Positions 52,427-64,000 of a stretch of DNA of 64,000 bases are shown here, in pieces; the stretch's first letter is position 1, and each line of letters opens with the position of its first letter. Below the pieces are notes generated by a model. That model did no database searches and had not been told where the DNA came from. It saw nothing but the letters and a program-made list of their open reading frames with translations. A program made the position numbers and the translations under genes. This stretch comes from Nephromyces sp. MM_2019 (taxonomy: Eukaryota > Apicomplexa > Aconoidasida > Nephromycida), in NCBI GenBank assembly GCA_015657535.1, contig JADHZB010000522.1:29341-93340 (forward strand), given 5' to 3'.

Positions 52427-55400
52427 ATGATACTTAGTTCCTATGAGGCCCTAAATTACTATGGTCCGTTTCACTCGAATATTTTAGCTTCTCACTTGTG
52501 TGCTGAGCGACACTTCCTATTCTGCTCCAATGAGAATAAGCTGAGCATACTCCAGATTGAATCGAGTACCCTTGACCTACTTGACACCAAATCGGTCCTA
52601 AGTGATGAGCAAATCCCTTTAAGAATACCATTGGGTGGAGCAGAGGGCAATTTTTATGAAGATGAAGGCCTCCTTGCTTTCACAGCTAGCCAAGATGGTG
52701 AGCTCCTAATAACCGCCGGAAGGAGTTACATAATTCGGCTTTGGAAGCTCACTTATGGGGCTCCTTATGGTACCGAGGAATCCCAAGAGAAATTCAATAA
52801 ACTGACCATATCAGCCGAGATGATTAACCACTGGAAGGTATAGCTTAATCTTTCTAGATCAGTGTTCATCTCTACCAATATATGAAAATGAGCTTGCTTA
52901 ATGTTTTATAAGAGACCATGTCTTGGTGATCGATAGATCATTAATAATAAATGACCCCTTATCTTAATTTCACATTTATACTTTTTTCTTTTAGGGCCCC
53001 AACAGCTACATAAGAGCTATTTGCATAAACAATTCTTCATCCATTATTGCATCTGGCAGTGTCAATGGCAACATTAGGATTGATTTTATTGATAATTCTC
53101 AAACGTCTTATAATTTCACCTCTCATAGCTCAAGAATTACACAGATCAAGTATGTACATATATTGAAACAAGAAACATATCTTATTTAATACTTGAGCAA
53201 TCTTACTAAGGATGAAACACTGATTTATCCAACATAAGAAGCAAATCCATAAAGTATTCATAATTCAATCACAATACTACTTAACACTAATAAGTCTCTC
53301 ATCCTTATTGTTTTATATTCATTTTCAGATTTCACCATTCACAAAAACATTTGTTATTCTCTGGGTGTGAAGGAGGAAAATTATTTATGTGGAATGTTTT
53401 AGAATCACAGTGTGTAACAACTTATGAAGATCACCTAAGCTCCATTATATCTATGCAAACCATATCACTCAATGTACAGAACTCATCACTTGGTGCGCTG
53501 ATTACAGCAGGGAGGGACAAAATCCTCAATATTTGGGATCTTGGAATACACACATACACACCAAAAAACTCAAAGCTTCACACACTGAAACCACTTCAAC
53601 AATTAATTCTTGAGGATGAGATAGAGAGTTTAATTTGTTTACCATATAGCACAGTCAATAATGCAATTTCATCAACTAAATCGCCTAAACGACAGAAAAA
53701 ATCAGAGGGAGATACACCACCCTCATGGGTCATACTTATCACAGGCGAAAAAGGAACAATATCCATCATCAACCCTATTAACAAATCAATAATGAAGGTG
53801 AAATTATTCTTTATTTATTAGAGCATAATTTTTTTTTTCATATATTTACACTAATTAGACCAATTATGATGATCTAGCACTCTTCGTCGTCTAAATACTA
53901 TGTAGTTACATCTCTCATAACTTATCTTTGTATAGACACACTTATCATATATTCCATTAGTCTTCTTTTTGTTTCACACATATACATACTATATTCCGTA
54001 TCAACTCATACCCTACACGCACATAATAATTTCTCTCACAATATATATATACATACCTATTCATCGTATACAATTTTCTCAATAATTCATACGCTACCAC
54101 ATAACTCATATTATATCATATTCTTACACAAACATACACATACATCAACCTAAAATTTTTCTTTATTACTCTATAGACGATAGACACATGTCATGTCAAT
54201 TCTGGGGGGATATCTCAGATTCATTGTGTTGAAAATTCAACACTTCTTGCAATTGGAGTTGATTTGAATATCTCAATTATTTCTTTACCCCATTTCAAAA
54301 CACATTATCAATTTCTTGGTAAACTAGAGGATATCATTCATTGTGATTTTATCCCACCGAGCAATAAGGCAGATACACCGAGTCAAATGACATTGTTAAA
54401 TGGAGACAAAAATGTGTACGTTATGTCACTCAGTCATGGGCCCTGTGCATTACCCTTTGTAGGTCATACTGACATTGTCTTGTGTACACACACATCACCC
54501 TGTGGCAAATTTCTTCTCACTGGTTCTAAAGATGAAACCATTAGATTGTGGGAAAAAGAAAGTCAAATTTGCCTAGCTAAATTAGCAGGTCATATTGGTC
54601 CAGTCACTGGTGTAATTTTTGAATCATTTCAAAAAGAAAATTCAAACTCACCCCACACACTAACACTATTTTCAATTGGTCAAGATTTATCTATAAAATA
54701 TTGGAGTGTAAAACTTCAGCAAAACTTCAAAGACATACAAACCATTAATCGATCTACACGTTCTATTAGTGCACACACAAAGGATATAAATGATATTGAT
54801 ATATCTCTACCTACTCATGAAAAGGTTTGCACACTATGTATATATACATCTACGCCCACACTATACACATAATATTCACACGCTATACACCCAACATACA
54901 AACACTATACACACGACATTCACACAGTATACACGCGCTTTACAGACGCTATACATACTCAAGCAACCCTTTGATTATACATATCTGTTAACACTTGTAT
55001 ATACATAATTATTATCAGATGATCGCTACAGCCAGCCAAGATAGATCTATTAAATTATGGAAGGCTCATAATTTAGAATTAATAGGTGTGTTAAAGGGCC
55101 ATCAGCGAGGTGTGTGGTGTGTAAGATTTTCCCCTGTTGAACAAGTTTTAGCCTCCACTTCTGCTGATATGACTATTAAAATATGGAACGTACACACATT
55201 TGAATGTTTAAAAACATTTCAAGTCAGTTGAACACACAAGAAATACACATTTTTAATTTATTTATATATTTATGTTTTTTAAAAGAAGCATATCTTAAGT
55301 CTATATATATCTACATACTTGGGATTACACATCTTAATTATATATAAATGCATATATATCTATACACATGTATATACTAATCTTACACATAAACACATTA

Positions 55401-57309
55401 TATTTTCCATCCCCTTCATAAACAGGGACACACAGGGGCTGTCTTACAAGCTATCTTTATCAAGCAAGGAATGCAATTGGCGAGCTGTGGGTCAGATGGC
55501 CTTATTAAGGTGTGGACAATACGATCGTCAGAATGCACACAAACTATAGAGAAACATGATGATAAGGTTAGTTTTCACACATTTGAGAAATAAAAAAACA
55601 TTGCTCATGATTCATACTATATCTAGTAAATAGACAAAGATTGAATCAAATATATAAATATATATATCAAATATTGTTCATACTATATCTAATTAAATAG
55701 AAATAGAATAAACCATATATATATATATATTATGCACATTTAGGTATGGTGTTTGAGCGCTTATGATAAATATCTCCTATCTGGTGGAGCAGATGGAAAA
55801 GTTTATTTTTGGAAAGATATTTCTGATATAATGATTGAAGAGTCAAAGGTAAAATAAGTAATTTTTAATTTAGACACAAACCGTAATAAGTAGAAGTTTG
55901 ATCTAGATAAGATATCAAATATATTAAACACGTTTTACACACAATATTCTAGAATATAGTATACAAAATTTTTTAATTAATTATACACACTATCATCAAC
56001 TCATACATCACTTTTCCCTGCAAAGCTAAATTCACCTACACTAAACATACACATACTCCATACAGCACATACACACCACATATACATACTCTACATACCC
56101 TCCCCGCCCTCCCCCACACACACACGCACTCATACCCCCAACGCACACACATATCATTACACACATTATGATTTAACCCTATATAAAGACGATAAAGAAG
56201 AATAAGGCTATACAAGATACACACATTGAACAATTGTATTTAAAGGGTAAATACACCGACGCGCTCAAATTATCACTCGATTTACAAAGGCCTAATCAAT
56301 GTCGTATGTTATTCGAGACGATCGTAAAGAAAGATTTGATGAACTCGATTGAAAGGAATTTAGAATTTCCACCAAATAGTGTGTGTGTACAAGATAATCA
56401 TTCCACAAAAAGTCCTATTGAAAATGGTATCAATACAAACACATATGAAGATGCTCCCAATAACAATACAGATGAGCACGATCATAACCATCATAATACA
56501 ACTGAACAGGATAACATACTTACTAAACATGATAACACACACACACACATTAATCAAACTGATTTATCAGTATGGGTTAAATCTCTAAGCTCAACTCAAC
56601 TCATTCAACTCTTCAAGTTTGCTTTGGGTTGGAATGCTGTCTCAAAACATTCTTGGTTAGCTAGTTCACTGATGATCTTACTCCTATCACACATGAGGTA
56701 AAAATGAGAATTTATTGTGTCAATAATATAATTAATTTGTATACACTTTCATTACACAATATACCTTATATTACTCAAAAGTATATACACTCACAAATTT
56801 CACACATGATCAATATTCCACTTTCTTATCTTTACTTTGTTCTATTACACATTATACACATATACCTTTATTCTCTCTTAAAAATACATTAACATGAAAC
56901 TTTATTTGTAAATATATCATACTTTATGATATTGTAAATTCACACATCAAAACACCCTACCTAAACACACACACATCAAAACACCCTACCTATACACACA
57001 CACATCAAAACACCCTACTTAAACACACACACATCAAAACCCCCTACCTAAACACACACACATCAAAACACCCTACCTATACACACACATTTCAGTATAG
57101 AAGAATTATCTGCCATTGAAGGTTTCTATCAATTAGCAGGGAGTCTAGTACACACATCAACACGCCATGAGGCACGAGTTGGTGTGTTGTTACAAAAATC
57201 ATTTTTGTTGGATATGCTGTTGGGTACACACCACGAAGAAAATGCTAACGTGTCCCCCAAAGATGTACTAAGAAATCGAAATATTACTTATAAACATCTA
57301 TATAATTGA
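52427..57309 (+). CDS. UTP13: U3 snoRNP WD40 protein UTP13 (TBL3)
   Basis: UTP13/TBL3 is a tandem WD40-propeller subunit of the UTP-B part of the small-subunit processome, acting on pre-18S rRNA in the nucleolus. Exons are 52427-52837, 52995-53149, 53329-53797, 54177-54824, 55019-55222, 55426-55566, 55744-55848, 56189-56697 and 57096-57309; they sum to 952 codons. WD motifs include GRSYIIRLWKL, GGKLFMWNV, GRDKILNIWDL, SKDETIRLWEK, GQDLSIKYWSV, SQDRSIKLWKA, SADMTIKIWNV, SDGLIKVWTI and ADGKVYFWKD. The C-terminal helical Utp13 domain follows (LYLKGKYTDALKLSLDLQRP, WLASSLMILLLSHM, SIEELSAIEGFYQLAGSLV). That domain is interrupted by a low-complexity insert rich in Asn, Thr and His (about 56395-56560) made largely of ACA/CAC codons. 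Introns from 53798 onward are full of CA and TA repeats. Confidence 0.93.
56941..57090 (+). repeat. 30-31-bp tandem repeat in the last UTP13 intron
   Basis: Five near-identical units with the core ACATCAAAACACCCTACCTA, separated by (CA)n stretches. The fourth unit has a C for A change and the third a T for C. They fill the intron between 56697 and 57096 and end a few bases from the acceptor. Confidence 0.9.
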
Positions 57310-57478
57310 TAACTCAGACACATATATATAATAATTATATATATATATTTCTAGATACACTCACACATTGATATATATTTTTTAATCGATATTCTTCTAC
57401 TTTAACTCACACACATTGCTAGATATTCTTATATATAGATATAACTATCTCTAAACCCATTTAACAGACACAAAATCT

Positions 57479-57555
57479 TCTATACACTTACACACACACA
57501 CACACAAACACACACAGACACACACACAAACACACAGAGACACACACACAATATA
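57479..57555. repeat. CA microsatellite with GA interruptions
   Basis: A run of (CA)n broken by CAAACA and CAGACA units just after the UTP13 gene. Confidence 0.85.
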
Positions 57556-57744
57556 GACACTTCCTTGTTGTTTAATTCAATACTGGTTTTGATGATATCT
57601 AGTAATCTAAGATTTCATGTATAATCAAACATTTCAAATTGGTTAAAATTATTAATTTTTTCATTGAAAATTAATAAATATACTCTTAACACAATTTTGT
57701 GTATATATATGCGTGTATATTTGTGTGTGTATATTGGTGGGTAT

Positions 57745-57835
57745 ATATATATATATATGTATATCTTTGTGTATGTTTAGATATATGTATATCTTTGTGT
57801 ATGTTTAGATATATGTATATCTTCGTTTATATAAG
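57745..57835. repeat. TA/TG-rich tract with a 28-bp repeat
   Basis: A TA run followed by about two copies of a 28-bp unit containing TATATGTATATCTTTGTGTA. The TG side of the repeat lies on the plus strand here, unlike most of this region. Confidence 0.75.
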
Positions 57836-57860
57836 CATGTATATAATATATATGTATATA

Positions 57861-58045
57861 TACAACTCTGTATATAAAGTGTATATATATATGTGTTTAA
57901 TGTTATATATATATTTATATAAATACAACTCTGTATATAAAGTGTATATATATATGTGTTTAATGTTATATATATATTTATATATATACAACTCTGTATA
58001 TAAAGTGTATATATATATGTATTTAATGTTACAAATATATATATA
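57861..58045. repeat. 62-63-bp minisatellite, three copies
   Basis: Three units each starting CAACTCTGTATATAAAGTGT, at about 57862, 57926 and 57988, separated by TA-rich DNA containing TGTTTAATGTTATATATATA (the last copy has ATTTAATGTTACA). The spacing is near 62 bp. Confidence 0.9.
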
Positions 58046-59384
58046 AATAATTACTTTGTAAATTATTTATCAATAGGTGTGTGTAAAATTTATTACAATT
58101 TTGAAAGTTAATTAAAATATGTTTAAAACTTGTTTTATAAACTTAGACGCACAATAAAAATTATAATGTGTTGCAATTTAAAAGGACTTAATGATATAAC
58201 CTCCTTTGCATATTTATTTACAATTGATTACACACATAAATACACACAAAAATTTTACTTTTTGTATGTAAATTGATACACACAGAAACTAAGTACAATA
58301 AGTTTGTGTTTTAATTAATTTATTATATAAAATAATTTATATAATATCATACGCACTCATATATAGTTGTAAGCATTTCTTAAGCTAATGTTTATCCTAA
58401 TAGGATTTCACAAATTTTTATTCACACACTATGTATATATATATAATGCTAATTATTGTTTATTTTTATTACATTTTTAATAATTTTTATACCTTAATGT
58501 GTATTTGTGTAAATTATTTAAAAATACAAAAATGTTTATAATTAATAACAAGTTTGATCATTTTAATTGTTTTAAATAAAATTAAATTGATTTGAAGATG
58601 TCTAAGGATCTTAATTATTTAAAAATTTTATCTTACACATTGAAATTAAACTACTAACATAGGGATACAAAAACAAATGCATATATAATATATATATTCA
58701 TATGTACGCACATGCTAAATATGTATATATAAACACACACATGTGTAATCTCATTCATATACACACATTAACGAAACATACACACACATATTATATATGT
58801 TTATTTATGTATAGAAACAACTTCACATACACACACATATGATACATGTTTACAAAATACACATAAACATGATATATGTATATGCTTTTACGCAAACATA
58901 AACGCAAATGTATAAACAATATATATAGATAAAACACACCCGCATTATAGATATGCACACACAATTGTTTACATATATACTTTTACACTTACAATTTATA
59001 AACACCTAGACCCACACATGAAAAAATAACTAACTACATAGTATGAATGCACGCACACACACATAGCACAAAAATATATAAATATAAAAAACACACAAAC
59101 ACACACACGAATATGTATACAATTTTAGCCCAAAAAGATATAAACATAGATATACCAACATATATAACCACAAATAAATATACATATGCACACACATATG
59201 AACACAATTATAATACACACAATTTATACAATTAATACCCACATACACAACTACACACAAATATATTTATCTATATATACACACATTTGTACACAATTAT
59301 AACACACATTAACTACTATAGCGAATACATATATATATATTTATAACACACATACATAACCATACACCGATAACAAAACACACC

Positions 59385-59530
59385 CATAACATAACATACA
59401 CACATTATTACACACACACACATTATTACACACACACACGTTATAACACACACACACATTATAACACACACACACACATTATAACACACACACATATTAT
59501 AACACACACACACATTATAACACACACTTT
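59385..59530. repeat. Compound (CA)n-TTATA repeat
   Basis: About eight copies of a variable 17-20-bp unit, ACACACACACATTATAA or close, in tandem. Confidence 0.85.
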
Positions 59531-59794
59531 ATAAAAAACACACAAATATATACATAACTGTAACACATAGTCGTCACACGAATATACTTACATAGACAAA
59601 ATGTAATTAATGTATACATATTGATGCATAGGCTGGCACAATCAATCATAATAAACAAGCATACACCTTATCAATACACATATAATAAAATATTTACAAT
59701 ATAAATCATACACTACACATCAAAATTGCATAAATACTCACAAATTTCACATTATTAATAAACACACAAAGCTACATTTATTAATTGAAAACAC

Positions 59795-59950
59795 ACATAC
59801 ACACACAGCATACATTCTATAAATAACATACACACACACAGAAACAAAACACACACACACACACACACACACACAACACACACACACAACACACAACACA
59901 CACACACACACACAACACACACACACAACACACAACACAAATATACACAT
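59795..59950. repeat. Long CA/CAACA microsatellite
   Basis: About 150 bp of nearly pure CACACA with regular AACAC interruptions. Confidence 0.9.
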
Positions 59951-60399
59951 ACATATGCATATTGGATGTTTGTACATATATCATATACACACACAACTAA
60001 CCTTAAATTATATAGTTACTGTTTTACTTCAATTATTTTTGAAAATAAAACAAATAGCAACAGCACACTCCTTGTTTTAACACCCTCTAAATATTAGGGC
60101 AATAAAACATACTTATTCCCCCTTAATTATTTGGACGAAAACACACACAAAGATGATAAGATATATGTGTTTGTAAGTCCACAAAAACTTGTGTGTTTTG
60201 ACCCATTAACCTCTACGTTACACACGTCCAATTACCTCGATCTATTATTACCTGGTTAGACTATTAAATTACTCTCAGACTATGTGTGTAGATAACGACA
60301 AATCAACCTTAATTATTTAGTGGTTGTTTTTCTTTATTTTTGTATAGATATATAACATATTTGGGCACAGTAACCCTATTACAAAGATTATCACAGATT

Positions 60400-60500
60400 A
60401 CTACTACACACACACACACACATACACACACACACACATACATACACACATATACACACACACTCACATACACACACACACACACATATATATATAATCT
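60400..60500. repeat. CA microsatellite with CATA interruptions
   Basis: Around 90 bp of (CA)n with TACATA breaks, ending in a TA run. Confidence 0.85.
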
Positions 60501-60977
60501 CTATACATCACCATTTAATGTGAAATTAACACAATAGCCCCCCACTCGAGCTAACCCAACACACACATACCCAAACCACACATATTGATACCTCACTCAA
60601 CAAACATATCTGTTACACACACTCATTTAACTATACACATATTTATTCACTAGCCCAAAACCATTCACAAATATATATTTACACACAATCCTCATATGAA
60701 TATTTGATACATAGTCTCCCACACACCTCACATATCCAAATATAAACTCCCATTCAATATAACTCTCTAAACTATCCCTAGCACATGCCACTCCTAAACT
60801 TACACATATTACTGACCAACACAGATTTACACACTTCACACTAAATATCTTCAAATATTGTTTAACCCTCAGACATACACACTATACACATTCTGAATTC
60901 CCTAGTCACACATTATAATACTATTTATTAAATTACACATCCATCAAGAGTTGATATGTGATTATTTAAATAGATCC

Positions 60978-61004
60978 TACACACACACACACACACACAC
61001 ACAA
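60978..61004. repeat. Pure CA microsatellite
   Basis: About 13 perfect CA units in the spacer upstream of the helicase-like gene. Confidence 0.85.
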
Positions 61005-61387
61005 AGTTTAATCAAACTACTTAATGTATATAATGACATATATCACTCAATTGAACACTTTACACACTTATCATATGTATAGATATACATACATCTATAT
61101 ATATAATCCACACAATAACCAATCTACATATATATATATATGTATATATATACATCTATTACATATATTAAAAACACACTCTAAACATTTACATCACATA
61201 CACATACCACACATTGACAATACCCCCCCCACACTACACACCCACCCTTAATTTTCACAACACCCCCTTCACACACAAACTAAAACACACAAAAAAACAC
61301 ATACTACACACACACCCTAACCTCCTATATACATAAATAACACATTATGTATATCTATGAATAGCCCTCAGTACGCTTATATTCACA

Positions 61388-64000
61388 ATGGAAAAAAAAT
61401 CACACACACACAAATCAAGGGGACACACATCTCCCTCTAATTATTCTATTGAGTCTGAAGAACATTTTGAGAGGGATTCACACACACACAAAAAACGCAA
61501 GAAGAGTTCACGTAAACGATATCATCATAACTCCTCTATATCAGACACTGAAGAGGTTAGACATAAACACACTAAGAAACGACACACATCACACATATCA
61601 AGAAGTAAACATGAACGACACTCTGACCACCACTACCGTAAGAGTAGACACAAACGCCCCAAATCTGTATCTACACACTCTTCTTCATCTACACACAATC
61701 TTGAAGAAAATAGGCAAAGAAAATCGGAATCAAAGGCTAAGAAATCTACACATACACACACACACTATATTGACCATAATGTAGGGGATGTTGCTAAGGA
61801 CAGGGACCTGGTGAACAAAGCCTCATCAGAACACTTTACTCACTCGTTGGAGCATGAATATATACACACAACACCTGATCAAGATACACACACATCTGAT
61901 ATAAACATACATACACATACTAAAGATATATCCAAAACACCATCACACACACCTCAAGATAAGATGTTACACACACCTGAAATTATCACATCACACACAC
62001 AACCTTCAACTACAGATTCAGGTATTGAAACCAATATTTCAACACCCAAATTAACAGCTGATATTACTCAGGGAAAAGATCCCAATACACACACACACAC
62101 AACCACACCCCAAATACATGGAAAATCAACCTCTACCCACATATATACCTCATCAGATACACATTTGAATAATGATAAAACTCGGACTACACACACATCT
62201 CTGATTGAGAAAATTGAACATACCAAACAACTCACTACACCAAACACAACTAACCACCTTACCACAGACAGACAAAATAATACGCCCCATACACAAAATG
62301 TTACTTCTACCGCAAATACACACATCACCACACCCTCACAAACTACACACATCACCACACCCTCACAAACTACACACATCACCACACCCTCACAAACTAC
62401 ACACATCACCACACCCTCACAAACTACACACATCACCACACCCTCACAAACTACACACATCACCACACCCTCACAAACTACACACATCACCACACCCTCA
62501 CAAACTACACACATCACCACACCAACCCCTCCCACACATACTACACCCACCCCTACCACACACACACAAACCCCTACACCTCTTTCCTCCACCCCCATAC
62601 ACACACATACACCACACACAGACACCACCACACCCAACAAACACACACAAAACACACACAATCGACCCTTAGATCAAGAACGATTAAATCGGTTACAAAA
62701 ATTTGCAGCATTGAAATTGGGTAATAGTATATCTATACCAAAAAATGAAAACAACACAACCTCTACACACACACACAAAATGAAATTAAAACTTCAATCT
62801 GGTTTATCCTCTAAATTGATTGAATCTCAGAAAAATACACACAAAAATCTTGGGTTTAGTGAGAGTGATACAACTGCAACAGATGGTGAGTACACACACA
62901 CACATATGGGTGAAGAAAATTTAATTGAAGAGGAAAATAAAGAGGAAGACTCCCTCGACGCATTTATGAATTATTTAAACAAAGATATAGAACTACAAGG
63001 CACTGTAAGTGTGTGTGTATTGTGTGTATTGTGTGTATTGTGTATTGTGTGTATTGTGTGTTGTGTGTGTATTGTGTGTTGTGTGTTGTGTGTGTATTGT
63101 GTGTATTGTGTGTTGTGTGTGTATTGTGTGTTGTGTGTGTATTGTGTGGGTGTGTGTATTGTGTGGGTGTGTGTATTGTGTGTTGTGTGTGTATTGTGTG
63201 CGTGTGTTTGTGTGTGGGTGTGTGTATTGTGTGGGTGTGTGTATTGTGTGGGTGTGTTTGTGTGTGGGTGTGTGTATTGTGTGTTGTGTGTATTGTGTGG
63301 GTGTGTGTATTGTGTGGTGTGTATTGTGTGTATTGTGTGTTATGTATTGTGTGTTGTGTGTTGTGTGTGTCGTAAATTTACTCGTTTTTATTATATAGAG
63401 TGACAACTCTCAAAAAAGTACATTACATTTACTTGGCATATTTACATATTTGTAAATATATATATATATATATATATAAACATATACCTAATCACTTGTA
63501 CACAAACATTCAAAAGCATACATCTAAACTGTCACCCCTATATAAACACACACACACACACACACACATACACGCACACTCACATACACATACATACATA
63601 CACACATAAATATATATATATATATATATATAACTTATAGGATCAAACACAATTAGATGAAACATTATCTATTATAACACCACCACCACAAGCTATAACT
63701 TTAGAAGAGATTAAAGGGTGGAATATTCATAAATATAAATGGGAACAATTTAATAGTAATTCACCTACACACACAAAAACAATACCATTAGATGATGGTT
63801 ACACACAATTATCTGATACAAATAGTCAAGACACATCAGACACTACACACACACAACAACCCTCTGATTATCCTACACACACACAACAACCCTCTGATTA
63901 TCATACACACACACAACAACAACCCTCTGATTATCCTGCACACACACAACAACAACCCTCTGATTATCCTACACACACACAACAACAACCCTCTGATTAT
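61388..64000 (+). CDS. Probable DEAD-box splicing helicase (PRP5/DDX46/DDX42-like), 5' part
   Basis: Exon 1 is 61388-63004, with a GTAAGT donor; exon 2 starts at 63641 after TTATAG and runs off the window. The start MEKKSHTHKSRGHTSPSNYS leads into a Lys/Arg/Ser/His-rich region (HERHSDHHYRKSRHKRPKSV), as in the RS-like N-termini of splicing helicases. The middle is dominated by Thr/His and HITTPSQTT repeats. Conserved-looking parts are LDQERLNRLQKFAALKLGNS, MKLKLQSGLSSKLIE, EEDSLDAFMNYLNKDIELQG (like the DPLDAFM/DPLDAYM element before the helicase core of DDX42/DDX46) and AITLEEIKGWNIHKYKWEQ. The helicase core lies outside the window, so the family call rests on the DSLDAFM element and overall layout. 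Frames read through the repeats without a stop, which suggests that expression is under selection. Confidence 0.62.
62321..62536 (+). repeat. 27-bp coding minisatellite
   Basis: Seven perfect 27-bp units (62321-62509), each encoding HITTPSQTT, then one degenerate unit (HITTPTPPT). The units are identical at DNA level, so the expansion is recent or homogenised. It lies inside exon 1 of the helicase-like gene and keeps its frame. Confidence 0.95.
63005..63640 (+). other. Intron with TG-rich first half and CA/TA-rich second half
   Basis: Donor GTAAGT at 63005, acceptor TTATAG ending at 63640. From 63008 to about 63370 it is almost pure TGTGTATTG-type repeat. After a short unique piece it becomes TA and CA repeat (63450-63632). 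The halves are partly complementary, so the transcript could fold on itself or with the CA-rich exon. Confidence 0.85.
63845..64000 (+). repeat. 30-33-bp coding minisatellite at the window end
   Basis: Five units encoding THTQQPSDY plus a variable Pro or His, with a third Gln in the last three units and one T-to-A change. It runs in frame to the end of the window and probably continues. Confidence 0.92.

Larger units (their letters stand above)
57310..61387. other. 4-kb microsatellite-rich spacer
   Basis: No coding exon recognised. The DNA is dominated by CA/TG and TA tracts. The section 58031-58680 is less repetitive AT-rich DNA. Open frames here in several directions are repeat artefacts. 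Confidence 0.8.

Noticed and set aside
59030..59994. Several open frames of Cys/Val or Thr/His in the 4-kb spacer
   Set aside because: Microsatellite artefacts with no non-repeat coding content.
62068..62661. Long minus-strand open frame rich in Val and Cys
   Set aside because: It is the reverse reading of the 27-bp minisatellite and CA runs; repeats without stops stay open in several frames.
62993..63406. Long open frames on both strands (Cys/Val on plus, Thr/His on minus)
   Set aside because: They come from the TG repeat in the intron after a clear GTAAGT donor, not from a gene.

Overview
This window is nuclear DNA of an intron-rich, AT-rich unicellular eukaryote. Actin (28631..30210, minus) reads as an apicomplexan-type actin, with the N-terminal [21 protein letters not shown] start. 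Introns are mostly 45-150 bp, GT-AG and U-rich, and the stop codons are standard. A lipid-anchored MORN protein, a FAST/RAP-like organellar protein and a B-box protein fit an apicomplexan or near relative. I infer this lineage; no species is assigned. Genes lie on both strands with no operons. Because exons are short, the CDS entries below were built by joining exons by eye at splice sites with matching phase. Where I could sum the exons the total was a multiple of three: GH47, 260-aa protein, actin, beta-tubulin, UTP13.

Layout. 1-1627: 3' part of a GH47 alpha-mannosidase (+). 2014-2541: possible small gene (+). 3246-7837: large multi-exon membrane protein of unknown function (+). 8170-10794: PARP-like plus tandem B-box protein (-). 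11539-14477: organellar helical-repeat protein (-). 15372-16376: intronless MORN protein (-). 18349-19399: disordered 260-aa protein (-). 21294-28104: CMTR2-type cap 2'-O-methyltransferase spread over about 22 exons (+). 28631-30210: actin (-). 34108-36052: RRM-KH RNA-binding protein (+). 38762-39948: secreted protein (-). 40276-41616: unknown protein (-). 43302-45028: divergent beta-tubulin (+). 45131-46584: unknown helical protein (-). 48294-50812: VPS45 (+). 52427-57309: UTP13/TBL3 (+). 61388-64000: 5' part of a probable PRP5/DDX46/DDX42-type helicase (+), running off the window.

Composition changes sharply near 53.5 kb. To the left the DNA is plain AT-rich. To the right nearly everything (introns, a 4-kb spacer and exons) is flooded with CA/TG and TA microsatellites and with minisatellites of 27-62 bp. 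The repeats enter coding sequence as Thr-His runs and as repeated peptides (seven HITTPSQTT units; five THTQQ(Q)PSDY units). The change falls inside UTP13, whose frame and exon phases continue across it. That argues against a simple assembly join and for a real compartment, perhaps near a chromosome end.

The genes are mostly housekeeping: cytoskeleton (actin, tubulin), RNA processing (CMTR2, UTP13, helicase, RRM-KH), ER glycan trimming (GH47) and endosomal/Golgi fusion (VPS45). They do not form a pathway. I see no new multi-gene system. The most notable points are the PARP-like/B-box fusion, the GH47 Asp-to-Gln change, the A198/Q200 beta-tubulin and the microsatellite compartment that reaches into exons.
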